A stretch of 64,000 bases of DNA from CAYONZ01 sp964405465 (GTDB lineage Bacteria; Bdellovibrionota; Bdellovibrionia; Bdellovibrionales; JAMPXM01). A program made the translations under genes and the position numbers. The stretch covers positions 104,298-168,297 of the forward strand of contig CAYONZ010000002.1 of NCBI GenBank assembly GCA_964405465.1. Direction: 5' to 3'. Shown one piece after another: positions 16,541 through 25,744 of the stretch (its first letter is position 1; the number at the start of each line of letters is the position of its first letter). The notes under the pieces were generated by a model, which saw only the letters and a program-made list of their open reading frames with translations, was not told where the DNA came from and did no database searches.

Positions 16541-18493
16541 ATGTCTTTTAAATATTTGCCATCCTTTGTGGCACTAAGCGCGATCGCAGGTTTTGTTTTG
16601 TTGGTGGCCTGTTCTCCTCGAAACGAGAGTGTAAAGCTTCGAGTGGCGATTCCTACCCAAGCCCAGTTGGCCCAGGCTGCAAGTGCGGCACCCAAGCAGT
16701 CTTATAAGCCCTACGATTTAAGTTTTTTAAATTCTGGTGGAGCTCTTGCTAAAAACATGACCTATGTTTCGGCCTCTCAGCTTCAGGCTGCGGCTTCAGG
16801 AACGGTGGTTGCAATGGGCAGTGGTTCGGATTGGAATTCATTTTTAGATCCGTCCTCAATTTCACAGTTCAATTGTTTTTTGGTGATGGCCGGCGGACCA
16901 GGATATGATGCAGCCTCATGTTCGACGACTGACGGGGGCACATTTTCGGTTGGTGATTATGCCGGAGGTGTATTGTCCGGTGCCACAGTTGAGATGATTG
17001 TTCCCGCTGGCGCTGCTCGAACTTTTCGCGTGATTGGTTTTCAAGCCTCATCAACCTCTTCTTGTGTCGATTTCCATGGAAATAGCGGTCCGGATAAATC
17101 GTCGTTGTCGCATCCTCATATTCTGGGAGAAGTGACACAGGATATTTCGAGCGGCGATGTGGCTGTTGCATTGAATGCTAAACTCGATGCCACCACCAAA
17201 AAAATATCAGATTGTTCTTTTGGCGGAAATGGATCGGGCGGTGGTGGAGGATGGTTTGGTACCGGTCGGGATGGTGACCTAGTGGTCCCTGTGAGTACGA
17301 CTGTGAACTTAGACACGACAGCCTCGGTTTCGGCAGCAACGAACGGCACCAAGCTGAGTTCGATTTCGAAGGTGACTTCATTGAGTGCTCCTTCGGCGAC
17401 GTCATTGGATGTGACCATTGTCGACAATTGGAGTAGCCGTGTGGTGGTTGATGACGAGGTGATGCTCTACATTGTCGGAGAATCAGGAAACGCCTGTGGT
17501 GGACAAGTTTGGCCTGGTTTTTCGACCTCTGGACGAGTTGTACAAATTAACTCTACGACAGACTTTGTGATTGATGGGATAGATGCTCGTTTTGCCACAA
17601 TTCCAGCGGCTTCTCTCAATGCCTCGGCAGTGCAAACTTCGGCGGGTGCAAACACCAGGGTGTTTTGCCGATTGGTGGCGGTACGAGTTCCGCATTTTAA
17701 TAACGTGATTTTAGCAGGTAATAGTCATATTTCAATTTCAAGTCCACTCGGGTCTTACAATGGTACGACTCATAATGGTGGCTTGCTGGCGATGCGTGTG
17801 AACGGCGTACTGAGTGTCAATGGTTCGCTGAACTCACTGACTGTGGCAGCCAAGGGCTATGCTGGAGGATCATATTACAAACCTGGTGAAGGGGCTGCAG
17901 GTCAGGTGAACGCAACTTCGTCAGCAAGTGACTGGAATGCCGGTGGTTCAAGCTCAGGCGGCGGCCATGGCGGAGCCGGCGGTGGAAATGGCGGCGGTAT
18001 AGCGATTGGTGATCAGTATGGATGTGGCCCTGCGGTGCCTGATGCTTTAATGCGTTGTTTGATGGGCAAGTTCTTTTTGGGAGCCGGTGGCGGAGCTGCC
18101 ACAGGCGGAGGCGGCGGAGTCGGTGGGGGAATCATTCGGCTTCTTGCACGTGCCATCGACACCTCGGGGGGAACTCTATTGGTTGAAGCCAGTGCAGGAG
18201 CGGGTAGCTACACGGGTGCTGCCGGCGGCGCTGGTGGATCGGTGTTTGTACAGGTACAAGGATTCGCTCCAGGCTCACAGGGCTCGAGCTTCTCAATGGT
18301 GGCCAAGGGGGGAGATGGGCTGAGCGCAGGAGGCGGTGGTGGCGGGAGAGCACATTTGCAAATACTCGACACATCATCGGCCTTTGTGCCTGCCGGAAAC
18401 GCGGTCACCGGCGGGGCCGGAACCCAAGTTGGTTCAGATGGAACTTGTGTCTACCAGCTTGCTAAAGGTGCGCTAACTGATTGCCAACCATAG
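16541..18493 (+). CDS. Gly-rich surface lipoprotein
   Basis: 650 residues from ATG 16541, with GGAGGT at 16529-16534. The signal peptide SAIAGFVLLVAC ends in a lipobox Cys. The rest is low in charge and rich in Ser, Thr, Gly and Val, with strand-like segments. The C-terminal 200 residues hold many Gly runs (GGGHGGAGGGNGGGI, GAGGGAATGGGGGVGGG, SAGGGGGGRAHL). Similar Gly-rich repeats occur in cell-surface proteins of predatory and gliding bacteria. Cys residues are spread through the middle and may form disulfides. Probably an outer-membrane surface protein; function unknown. Confidence 0.7.
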   Translation: MSFKYLPSFVALSAIAGFVLLVACSPRNESVKLRVAIPTQAQLAQAASAAPKQSYKPYDLSFLNSGGALAKNMTYVSASQLQAAASGTVVAMGSGSDWNSFLDPSSISQFNCFLVMAGGPGYDAASCSTTDGGTFSVGDYAGGVLSGATVEMIVPAGAARTFRVIGFQASSTSSCVDFHGNSGPDKSSLSHPHILGEVTQDISSGDVAVALNAKLDATTKKISDCSFGGNGSGGGGGWFGTGRDGDLVVPVSTTVNLDTTASVSAATNGTKLSSISKVTSLSAPSATSLDVTIVDNWSSRVVVDDEVMLYIVGESGNACGGQVWPGFSTSGRVVQINSTTDFVIDGIDARFATIPAASLNASAVQTSAGANTRVFCRLVAVRVPHFNNVILAGNSHISISSPLGSYNGTTHNGGLLAMRVNGVLSVNGSLNSLTVAAKGYAGGSYYKPGEGAAGQVNATSSASDWNAGGSSSGGGHGGAGGGNGGGIAIGDQYGCGPAVPDALMRCLMGKFFLGAGGGAATGGGGGVGGGIIRLLARAIDTSGGTLLVEASAGAGSYTGAAGGAGGSVFVQVQGFAPGSQGSSFSMVAKGGDGLSAGGGGGGRAHLQILDTSSAFVPAGNAVTGGAGTQVGSDGTCVYQLAKGALTDCQP

Positions 18494-18616
18494 GGGGCCC
18501 AAGCGCGTCGCACGGTTGTTGCTCACTCTGACGGCCGTAGCGCTTGCTAATCGCCTTGAGTGCCGTTACCATCGGTTAAGTTGAGTTTTATGATTCTAAA
18601 TCGATGAGGGGGCCTC

Positions 18617-18712
18617 GTGGCTAAAAAGAAAGTTAAAAAGAAACAAGTAAAGAACAAACATCATGCATCTCGCTTGAAACGTAAAAAGCGTTTGATGAAG
18701 CAAAAAGCATAG
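18617..18712 (+). CDS. Small very basic protein (31 residues)
   Basis: GTG at 18617 opens a 31-residue reading frame ending at TAG 18710-18712, with GAGGGGG at 18606-18612 as a likely ribosome binding site. The product (start MAKKKVKKKQV, end KRLMKQKA) has about half Lys/Arg residues, no acidic residues and two adjacent His, so it probably binds RNA or the ribosome. It is followed at once by a good intrinsic terminator. No homology can be claimed. Short Lys-rich proteins of this kind are often missed in annotation. Confidence 0.6.
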   Translation: MAKKKVKKKQVKNKHHASRLKRKKRLMKQKA

Positions 18713-18723
18713 ATCTTGTTCCT

Positions 18724-18747
18724 CCGAGTCTTCGACTTGGTTTTTTT
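18724..18747 (+). terminator. Intrinsic terminator after the small basic protein
   Basis: CCGAGTC (18724-18730), loop TTC, GACTTGG (18734-18740) form a 7-bp stem with one G-T pair, followed by seven T (18741-18747). This is a clear rho-independent terminator, placed 11 bases after the stop codon at 18712. Confidence 0.8.
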
Positions 18748-18887
18748 GAGTTTTCAGTCGAGAGCAGGCCCAAAAGTGCCTGTTCTTTTTTTGTCTTGTC
18801 GCCATTTCTAGACATATTGATAGTTTCAAGTTTTTTTGTCTGCTGGACGAAAAGGACGTCGAGTAACTTGGAAAATTGTGATGGAAA

Positions 18888-20375
18888 GTGGTGGGTGCTG
18901 TGGGAAAGTTTAAATTCAAAGGTTTGATGGCAAAACTCATTTTACTTTGTTTGATTCCGACAGTTGGACTTTTAATTTTGACAACCATGATGATGTTGCA
19001 AACCTCCGACTTAAATCGCGAACTCAGTTATTCGAGTGAAAGAAATGCGCCGCTGATACAGCTCACCTCTAATTTAAAAACCAGTTTGAGCTCAATTGAA
19101 ATAGCCTTTTTGACGATTGCGCAAAACGATGCCGATGCCTTTTCCAAAGATGACATTCAGACTATTGCAAAAAGTTATGTTGAGTATGTCAAAAATTCTC
19201 GTCTCTATGGTTTGATGGAACGATCAGATAAAGAAAAGGAGTTGTACAAAATCGTTGAGGAAAACTTTAATAACTCGAAAGAGCTCATCGATCTTGTCAT
19301 CTCTCAGTCCAACTCGATTGATTTTTCTAAAAAATCTGACAAAGAGGCATTTCTGAAACGGGTTCGAATGGCGGTAAACCCAATTTCCTCATCCATTCAA
19401 ACTATTTTGACAGCGTTGGATCAAATAGATCTAAATCGGAATCAAGAAATTGAGGCGTGGACACAGGAGGCCGAGCAGGACTCCCAAAGACGGACTTTGG
19501 TTTCGGGTCTGTTGGTGACGCTGATCATTGTGACAATAGTGATATATGGCAATGTTCAAATTCGCGCAATCTATCGGCAGTTAAGTCAGACGAAGGAAGA
19601 ACTCACTCGGTCTGGATTCGAAGTGACTCAAGCGTCTGAGGTGATCACACAAACGGCGAATGATCTTTCAAATCGTTCAGTTTCATCTTCGGCTTCCATT
19701 GAACAAAGTGTGGCCTCGATGGAGGAGTTGGTTGCGTTGGTCACGGCCAATACTCAGAATTCAAAAAAAGCTGCAGCGATGTCTCAGCAAGGATTGAAAA
19801 CTGCCCAAATGAGTTCAAAGATGATTTTTGAGCTCATTGAAACGATGCGAACAATTTCGGTCGATTCGAAAAAGATTGAGTCCATGGTCGAGGTCATTGA
19901 TGATATTGCATTTCAGACGAATCTTTTGGCATTGAATGCAGCGGTTGAGGCCGCTCGTGCAGGGGAGCAAGGTAAGGGCTTTGCGGTTGTAGCGGATGCT
20001 GTTCGCAATCTCGCCCAGAACAGTGCCAATTCTGCTCGGGAGATCACGCAGCTCATGCAGAGTACATCACGAAATGTGGCGACAGGTACACAGAGTGCTG
20101 ATCGAAGCGCAACAGCACTGAAAGATATTGTTGGCGCTATAGAAGATTTGGTACGTATCAACGAAGATATTTCGACGGCTATTCAAGAGCAATCGCGAAG
20201 CACCCAGCAAATTAATCAGGCGCTGCAGACTCTCGATATAGCAACGCAGTCTAATGCAAAATCGAGTCAGGATTTGGCTGAAAGTTGTGACTTGATAACC
20301 GAGTTGAACCAATCACTTGAAAATTCAATCGCAAGTCTAGATGAATTTGTTGAGGGGCACGGTCGGGCGGCTTAG
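18888..20375 (+). CDS. Methyl-accepting chemotaxis protein
   Basis: Transmembrane receptor that controls the CheA kinase. 495 residues, GTG start at 18888 or 18891. TM1 lies near residues 14-37 (LILLCLIPTVGLLILTTMMML), TM2 near residues 204-224 (VSGLLVTLIIVTIVIYG), and between them a 165-residue four-helix-bundle-like periplasmic sensor domain. The signalling tip is intact: EVIDDIAFQTNLLALNAAVEAARAGEQGKGFAVVADAVRNLA. No clear HAMP motif follows TM2, and there is no CheR-binding pentapeptide at the C-terminus. The ligand is unknown. Confidence 0.94.
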   Translation: MVGAVGKFKFKGLMAKLILLCLIPTVGLLILTTMMMLQTSDLNRELSYSSERNAPLIQLTSNLKTSLSSIEIAFLTIAQNDADAFSKDDIQTIAKSYVEYVKNSRLYGLMERSDKEKELYKIVEENFNNSKELIDLVISQSNSIDFSKKSDKEAFLKRVRMAVNPISSSIQTILTALDQIDLNRNQEIEAWTQEAEQDSQRRTLVSGLLVTLIIVTIVIYGNVQIRAIYRQLSQTKEELTRSGFEVTQASEVITQTANDLSNRSVSSSASIEQSVASMEELVALVTANTQNSKKAAAMSQQGLKTAQMSSKMIFELIETMRTISVDSKKIESMVEVIDDIAFQTNLLALNAAVEAARAGEQGKGFAVVADAVRNLAQNSANSAREITQLMQSTSRNVATGTQSADRSATALKDIVGAIEDLVRINEDISTAIQEQSRSTQQINQALQTLDIATQSNAKSSQDLAESCDLITELNQSLENSIASLDEFVEGHGRAA

Positions 20376-20410
20376 TTAGTCTGCAAAATGAAGATATATC
20401 TTTAATAGAA

Positions 20411-20445
20411 AAGCCTGAGAAATTTGGTATTTCTCAGGCTTTTTG
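20411..20445. terminator. Bidirectional intrinsic terminator
   Basis: AAGCCTGAGAAAT (20411-20423) pairs with ATTTCTCAGGCTT (20429-20441), a 13-bp stem with a five-base loop. A T-run follows on the plus strand, and an A-run precedes, giving a T-run on the minus strand. It lies between the convergent chemotaxis receptor and phosphate-binding-like genes and can serve both. Confidence 0.88.
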
Positions 20446-20450
20446 TTTAT

Positions 20451-20861
20451 TTAATACTTCGTTACTAATTTAACTCCAGACGGAGCAGGGCCACTGATGT
20501 ATCCGACACCGCTCGGAGTGGCTTTGACAAAATCAATGACTTCACTATCACTTGATTTTGGTTTAGGAGCGGCGACACCGTCGCGAAAAGACTTCTTTGC
20601 CCAATGAGCATTGTACTTTGCTGGCTCCATCTTTAATGCCTTTTGGCAGAACTCGGTGAGGGCCGCTTTATTGTCTGCCAGAGAAATATTCGAGCCTCCA
20701 GCAGAGGTTTTTTCTCCTGTAAACAAGTCGACCACATCTGCTCCGGTGACATTTAGAGCGGAGTTCGCAATGACAAGAATTTCGGCAGAGCTTACGTTTG
20801 TAGCTAGGCAGAGAGATAAAATCAGAGAAGCTTGTAAATATTGAATTCCAATTTTTTTCAT
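20451..20861 (-). CDS. Small exported phosphate-binding-like (PstS-type) protein
   Basis: 136 residues with a signal peptide ending after SSA; GAGGAG precedes the ATG. The body (EILVIANSALNVTGADVVDLFTGEKTSAGGSNISL and the C-terminal ATPSGVGYISGPAP) matches the family of short phosphate ABC transporter substrate-binding-like proteins. These have only part of the PstS fold and occur without a transporter. No pstCAB genes are nearby. It lies 12 bases after the beta-barrel gene on the same strand, so the two are one operon. The ligand is unproven. Confidence 0.72.
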   Translation of the reverse strand: MKKIGIQYLQASLILSLCLATNVSSAEILVIANSALNVTGADVVDLFTGEKTSAGGSNISLADNKAALTEFCQKALKMEPAKYNAHWAKKSFRDGVAAPKPKSSDSEVIDFVKATPSGVGYISGPAPSGVKLVTKY

Positions 20862-20873
20862 CGAGTACTCCTC

Positions 20874-22007
20874 TTAGAATCGAACCGCAACTTGTGCGAC
20901 CCATGTTTTATATGAAATCTCTTCCGGAACTGTTTGGTTTGTCTGCATATGCTGCAGCTTCAGACATGCCTGGGGATCAAAGTCATAGCGAATACCCAAG
21001 GTTTGTCTTTCGTAGCTCTTTGCATTGCCTTGTGAATAGAAGTAGGGGTCACCAAAATCGAAACTTGTTTTTTCATACATGGCATAGGGTACAATTTTGT
21101 CGATGGCATAAGAAGCCTGCGCAAAATAGGCCCAGCTGCGGTGCTCAATCGCATTGGTTTCATCGGTGACGTCTTTATTCATAAAATTATAGAATTCTGA
21201 CAAGAATTGAAATGTGTCACTTTCGTACGCCAGATAGCCGCCAGTCATCAGCACTTTTACATTTGCACGTGCCGCCGCAGAGGCATAAGAGTCGCTGGCA
21301 TAATTGCGAACAAAACCGGTAAGGGTATGTAGCCCCACTTGTAAACCCGGAAGAGTGTTGGTCATAGTAAAGGCAACATTTCCTCCGCCCATTCCGGAAT
21401 GGTCGCTTTTGATAAGATTGTAGTCGAGGTGGCCATCAGTTGCTGGAGTGGCAGTTGGGTCATAACCTACGATGCGTGCACCATTGGTCAAATAGACATC
21501 GTATGAAAGCTTACCCACACCTTCGATCTTTTCGGTTCCGTGACCCCAAGCTCCAACGGAGTGGGCTGGGATAATTCCACCTTTGTCTTCAAAGTCGATG
21601 AAGCGAGGACGATAAATGGTGTTTTGCAGTTGCGCTCCGTGATGGTACGCTGTGTTCCACTGTCCAAATGGAGTATGAAAACGTCCCATCCACAGCGTGA
21701 AATTGTTGAAGGTGTATCCGACCTGTAAGCGTTCCACATCTAAACCAATAGCCCCATTGTCGGCACTTGGTTCGTAGGCGAACTCAATAAGCGATTTGAA
21801 ACGGCCTTGAAACTCTGGTGTCAGATAAAAATCGATATTGCCCATCGACATACCTTTGAGAGCCTGCTCGGTTGGAGTGTTGTCGGTGGAGTTGCCCCCA
21901 ACGAAGTCTGCAAAAGCATGAAGAGGTATTCCGTCCTCGGCTGCGTTTGCGAATGAACTGCAGAGCACGATCAGCAGTGCTGCATTTAATTTTTTAAGTC
22001 TTCTCAT
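20874..22007 (-). CDS. Outer-membrane beta-barrel (porin-like) protein
   Basis: 377 residues from ATG 22007, with AAGGA seven bases ahead; ATG 22013 lies too near that SD. Signal peptide ends after SSFANA. The mature protein has alternating aromatic and small residues typical of barrel strands (FTLWMGRFHTPFGQWNTAYHHG, GVGKLSYDVYLTNGA, FQFLSEFYNF) and ends in the strand WVAQVAVRF with a terminal Phe, the usual outer-membrane insertion signal. It is paired with a phosphate-binding-like protein in one operon, which could suggest phosphate or anion uptake. That is inference. Confidence 0.78.
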   Translation of the reverse strand: MRRLKKLNAALLIVLCSSFANAAEDGIPLHAFADFVGGNSTDNTPTEQALKGMSMGNIDFYLTPEFQGRFKSLIEFAYEPSADNGAIGLDVERLQVGYTFNNFTLWMGRFHTPFGQWNTAYHHGAQLQNTIYRPRFIDFEDKGGIIPAHSVGAWGHGTEKIEGVGKLSYDVYLTNGARIVGYDPTATPATDGHLDYNLIKSDHSGMGGGNVAFTMTNTLPGLQVGLHTLTGFVRNYASDSYASAAARANVKVLMTGGYLAYESDTFQFLSEFYNFMNKDVTDETNAIEHRSWAYFAQASYAIDKIVPYAMYEKTSFDFGDPYFYSQGNAKSYERQTLGIRYDFDPQACLKLQHMQTNQTVPEEISYKTWVAQVAVRF

Positions 22008-22013
22008 GTGCAT

Positions 22014-22284
22014 TCCTTTGCGAGTGAGTTAAACAAAATTACTTTGTCCTCTATTGGATAGCGAACCTGACCTTTGGTCAAGGGTGAACGCAGGTCCAAT
22101 TTTTTTGTCTAGAATTCTGGAAGGTAATTGAGCTTGTTTTGGTGTTTGAAGATTTCGATATTTCCCAAGGTGAGCGCGCAAAACTAGACTAAGATCGGGC
22201 AAAATGTAATTAACCCTCCTAGGCCAAGATCCGATAGGTCATTAGGGAAAAACACAACGCCATTGTGGCAAGAGAGGTCAAAGC
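22014..22284. promoter_or_regulatory. Intergenic promoter region between divergent beta-barrel and hybrid kinase genes
   Basis: About 270 bases with no gene. A small hairpin TGACC-TTT-GGTCA lies at 22068-22080. The two flanking genes diverge, so their promoters should be here, but I see no strong -35/-10 pair. Confidence 0.3.
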
Positions 22285-25200
22285 TTGGGCTTTGGATTTC
22301 ACATCGACACCAAAAATCTTGTGAGTTGGAAGCGATCTAATCGATTTCGATTTGTCTTATATGGTATTGCCTTTGGAACCTGTTTTCCCTTAATTGGCGC
22401 ACTACTTCGCCAAAGTGAAAGCTCGGAGAGTTTTTTGGAAGCACTTTTTGCTTCAAATGATCCACATGCATGGATCATAAATATCTTTCCATTTATTTCG
22501 GTAGCGTTCGCCTATCGTCTAGGTATCCGTCAAGACTTGATTGAAAAGCTGATTGAAGACTTTCAAATTCGTATACAAAGCCAAGACCAAGAAATTATGA
22601 GTTCGAAGCAGGTGTTGAAGCTGCGAGAGGAACGTTTTGGCTCGGTCATGAGTATTATCCCAACCGGGCTCATATACTTTGATTCTGAAGGTCATTGTGT
22701 TTGGACAAACGAGCGATTTTCGCAGCTATCGGGGCTCAATGAAGAAGAGTCTAAAGGATATGGGTGGCTTGAGGCTGTGTACCCCGAGGACATCTTGCGT
22801 GTGAAGACTTCACTTGCAGAAGTCCGGGTTGTGTCCCAGCTGGATATGCGTGACTTTCGATTCTTACGTCGCAATGGGGATGTCTTATGGATGTCGGGAC
22901 GTGTGATTCAATTGCGTGGTGAATTAAAGGGGTTTATTGCTGCGGTACAAGACGTGACCGAGAAAAAACTCAAAGAAAAAATGGCGCGTGACTCTGAAAA
23001 TCGCTGGAAGACTCTCATGAGAATTGCCCCCGTGGGAATTTTTCAGACAGATTTAGGCGGGTCATGCGTGTACGTCAACGAGAAGTGGTCAAAACTCACG
23101 GGAACAACCAACGATGAGGCTATGGGCTTTGGCTGGACCAAACGCGTGGACACTCAAGATCGCAATGCTGTTTTGGTTCGATGGAATGAATTCATCTCTG
23201 GAGTTTCGGATTTCAATTTTCAATTTCGCTATCGAAATCTTGAGGGTCAAATCATATGGGTATCAGCACAGGCCGTTCAACTGTTTGATGATCGAGGGGC
23301 TCCTATCGGTTATCTCGGTTCGATGCAGGACATTTCTGAAATGGTTTTGGCTAGCGAAGAAAATAAAAAGCTTCAGGCCAAGATTCGCGATCAGCTCAAG
23401 ACGCTTGTTGAAATACTTTCTGCCTCTCCTGATATTTTCTTTATGTTTGATCACTCTGGGACATGTACCTTCGCAAGCCAGGGTGGAATGAGTGAGCAGG
23501 GTTTGGAGTCTGAGCGGCTGATCGGGAAAAGTTGGCGTGACTTTGATCTCTTTCGAGGTTCACATCAAGAGCTGGAAGCAGACTTTAAGCGAATACTGGA
23601 AACCTCCAATCGTCGGTTGGCAGCTCACACCATTCGCGCGAAGACTGGATTTTTTTACGACTGCATCCTAAGTCCAGTTCATGATTCAAACGGCAACGTA
23701 GATTCTATCGTGATCACATTACGAGATGTCACAATGAAGAAATTGGCTGAGGATCAACTGATGGTGGCAACTGAAGCTGCCGTTGCTGCTTCGGAGGCAG
23801 CGATTCGAGCGTCAGAGTCAAAATCAAATTTTCTTGCGAATATGAGCCATGAGATTCGTACACCAATGAACGCAATCATTGGAATGGCAGACTTGCTGGC
23901 CGAAACTGAATTGAACCAGGACCAGAGAAAATATGTCGAAATATTTCGACGTGCCGGTAAAAACTTGCTTGAGCTTATCAATGACATACTTGATCTCTCC
24001 AAGGTTGAGGCTGGTCAACTGACGATCGAGGCTCAGGATGTAGACTTGAGAGAACTGATTGATGATGTGGTGCAAATTCACGTGGTTCGTGCACACGAAA
24101 AGGGTTTGGAGTTGAATGTTAGTGTTGATTTGGATGTCCCACGTTTTGTCAAAGGTGATCCAGTTAGAATTAAACAAGTGTTATTGAATCTGGTTGGCAA
24201 TGCTGTGAAGTTTACCGCCAAGGGTGAAGTCAAAGTCGAGGTGGCACAGAACAAATCATCCTATTCAGGAAACCTTTTGTTTAGGGTGTGTGACACTGGG
24301 ATTGGAGTGGCGAAGGAGAAACTTGGCGGGCTGTTTCAGCCTTTTGTACAGGCAGATTCGAGTATCACTCGCAAATATGGAGGTACTGGTCTTGGTTTGG
24401 CTGTTTCGAAAAAACTTGTTGAAATGATGGGTGGGCAGATTTGGATTGAGAGTGAAGAAGGCATGGGAAGTGTGTTTTCCTTTACTCTCAATCTTGAAGA
24501 ACAAAAACTGCCAGTCAGAAACTTTGCTCCGACAAGTTTGGATTTGGCGGAAAAACGATTTTTAGTCGTTGATGACAACCCGACGAATCGTTTGATTTTG
24601 CAGCAACTATTAATGGGAGTACAAGCAAAGGTTGTTGAGGCGAAATCGGGCGAAGAGGGATTTGCAATACTCGAACAGGAGATGAGTCAGGGGCACAAAT
24701 TTGATTTTGCGATTGTCGACCACTTGATGCCAGGAATGAGCGGGGTTGAATTTTGTGAAAAGGTGAAGAGTGATCTTCGCTTTCGTGAGCTCAATATGGT
24801 TATTTCCAGTTCTGATACCGGTCTTGTTGTGCCCTCTCGGTTGAAGCTCCTGGGCGTAAGTGATTCGGTAACGAAACCGATCAAATGGCGAGAACTGGTC
24901 AATGCACTAACGCATGCAGCGAGCCGTACAGTGAATTATTCTAAGTCTGATACTGCGCCCGTATCTGCAGCAAGTATAAATTTTGATCGATCGCTTAAGA
25001 TTCTGTTGGTGGATGACAGTGATGACAATCGCACTTTGATCAAAGCTTATCTAAAAAGTACTCCGCATAAAATTGAAACTGCTGAGAATGGTCAAGAGGC
25101 GTATGATCGCTACGTCGGGGCCTATGCCGCTGGAGAAACTCGTTTTGATATTGTTTTGATGGATATGCAAATGCCGGTGATGGATGGCTATACGGCGACA

Positions 25201-25401
25201 CAAAAGATTCGAAGTTGGGAGCGACGTTCGAACGAAGTCGCGACTCCAATTGTGGCTCTGACCGCTTACGCTCTAAAAGCTGAAGAAGAGAAAAGTCTAT
25301 CTGTTGGATGTACCATGCATTTGACTAAGCCGGTTAAGAAACTTGTACTGCTTGAGGCAATTCAAAAACTAACTAGCAAAGAGGGAAAAGCGGCAGCCTG
25401 A
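22285..25401 (+). CDS. Hybrid sensor histidine kinase: 2 TM, three PAS, kinase core and two receivers
   Basis: 1038 residues from TTG 22285, with AGAGAGG at 22271. Order: two membrane helices (about 22-42 and 58-74); PAS/PAC units near 105-225, 235-350 and 370-490; HisKA with phosphoacceptor His near residue 522 (NMSHEIRTPMNA); HATPase_c with DTGIGVAKEKLGGLF and GGTGLGLAVSKKLVE; a first receiver with Asp near 812 (AIVDHLMPG); and a second receiver with Asp near 960 (VLMDMQMPVMDGY). The first receiver has HLMPG instead of the usual MxMPxMDG and may be a modified domain. The Hpt gene follows after 20 bases. Signals are unknown. Confidence 0.96.
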   Translation: MGFGFHIDTKNLVSWKRSNRFRFVLYGIAFGTCFPLIGALLRQSESSESFLEALFASNDPHAWIINIFPFISVAFAYRLGIRQDLIEKLIEDFQIRIQSQDQEIMSSKQVLKLREERFGSVMSIIPTGLIYFDSEGHCVWTNERFSQLSGLNEEESKGYGWLEAVYPEDILRVKTSLAEVRVVSQLDMRDFRFLRRNGDVLWMSGRVIQLRGELKGFIAAVQDVTEKKLKEKMARDSENRWKTLMRIAPVGIFQTDLGGSCVYVNEKWSKLTGTTNDEAMGFGWTKRVDTQDRNAVLVRWNEFISGVSDFNFQFRYRNLEGQIIWVSAQAVQLFDDRGAPIGYLGSMQDISEMVLASEENKKLQAKIRDQLKTLVEILSASPDIFFMFDHSGTCTFASQGGMSEQGLESERLIGKSWRDFDLFRGSHQELEADFKRILETSNRRLAAHTIRAKTGFFYDCILSPVHDSNGNVDSIVITLRDVTMKKLAEDQLMVATEAAVAASEAAIRASESKSNFLANMSHEIRTPMNAIIGMADLLAETELNQDQRKYVEIFRRAGKNLLELINDILDLSKVEAGQLTIEAQDVDLRELIDDVVQIHVVRAHEKGLELNVSVDLDVPRFVKGDPVRIKQVLLNLVGNAVKFTAKGEVKVEVAQNKSSYSGNLLFRVCDTGIGVAKEKLGGLFQPFVQADSSITRKYGGTGLGLAVSKKLVEMMGGQIWIESEEGMGSVFSFTLNLEEQKLPVRNFAPTSLDLAEKRFLVVDDNPTNRLILQQLLMGVQAKVVEAKSGEEGFAILEQEMSQGHKFDFAIVDHLMPGMSGVEFCEKVKSDLRFRELNMVISSSDTGLVVPSRLKLLGVSDSVTKPIKWRELVNALTHAASRTVNYSKSDTAPVSAASINFDRSLKILLVDDSDDNRTLIKAYLKSTPHKIETAENGQEAYDRYVGAYAAGETRFDIVLMDMQMPVMDGYTATQKIRSWERRSNEVATPIVALTAYALKAEEEKSLSVGCTMHLTKPVKKLVLLEAIQKLTSKEGKAAA

Positions 25402-25420
25402 GAGGCGCGCGGAGTGTGTT

Positions 25421-25720
25421 ATGAAAAAGATTGGAATTGATCCAGACATCTATGAAATAGCGATTCAATTTTTGCAGAACCGTCGAAATGAGCAGGGCGC
25501 ATTTCGTGATGCGATTGAACGGAAGGACTTGGCAGTAATTCAAACTCTCGGGCACCGCCTCAAGGGTAATGCCGGAGGCTACGGTTTTGATGAGCTAGGT
25601 GAACTCGGAGCGCAACTTGAACAGTCCGCCAAAGCTGGCGACTGGCAAAAAATTGAGGCTCTTGTGAAGAAGATTGATGAGTACGTGCAGAGCGCCGAAA
25701 TATTTCCCTTGTCAGCATGA
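25421..25720 (+). CDS. Hpt (histidine phosphotransfer) protein
   Basis: 99 residues. The Hpt signature is LGHRLKGNAGGYGFDELGELGAQLE, with the phosphoacceptor His near residue 46. The protein is otherwise helical and soluble. It is placed 20 bases downstream of the hybrid kinase gene, so it is the probable next step in that kinase's phosphorelay from the receivers to some separate response regulator. Confidence 0.9.
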   Translation: MKKIGIDPDIYEIAIQFLQNRRNEQGAFRDAIERKDLAVIQTLGHRLKGNAGGYGFDELGELGAQLEQSAKAGDWQKIEALVKKIDEYVQSAEIFPLSA

Positions 25721-25744
25721 CCATGCCATTCCTAATGTAGGGGC

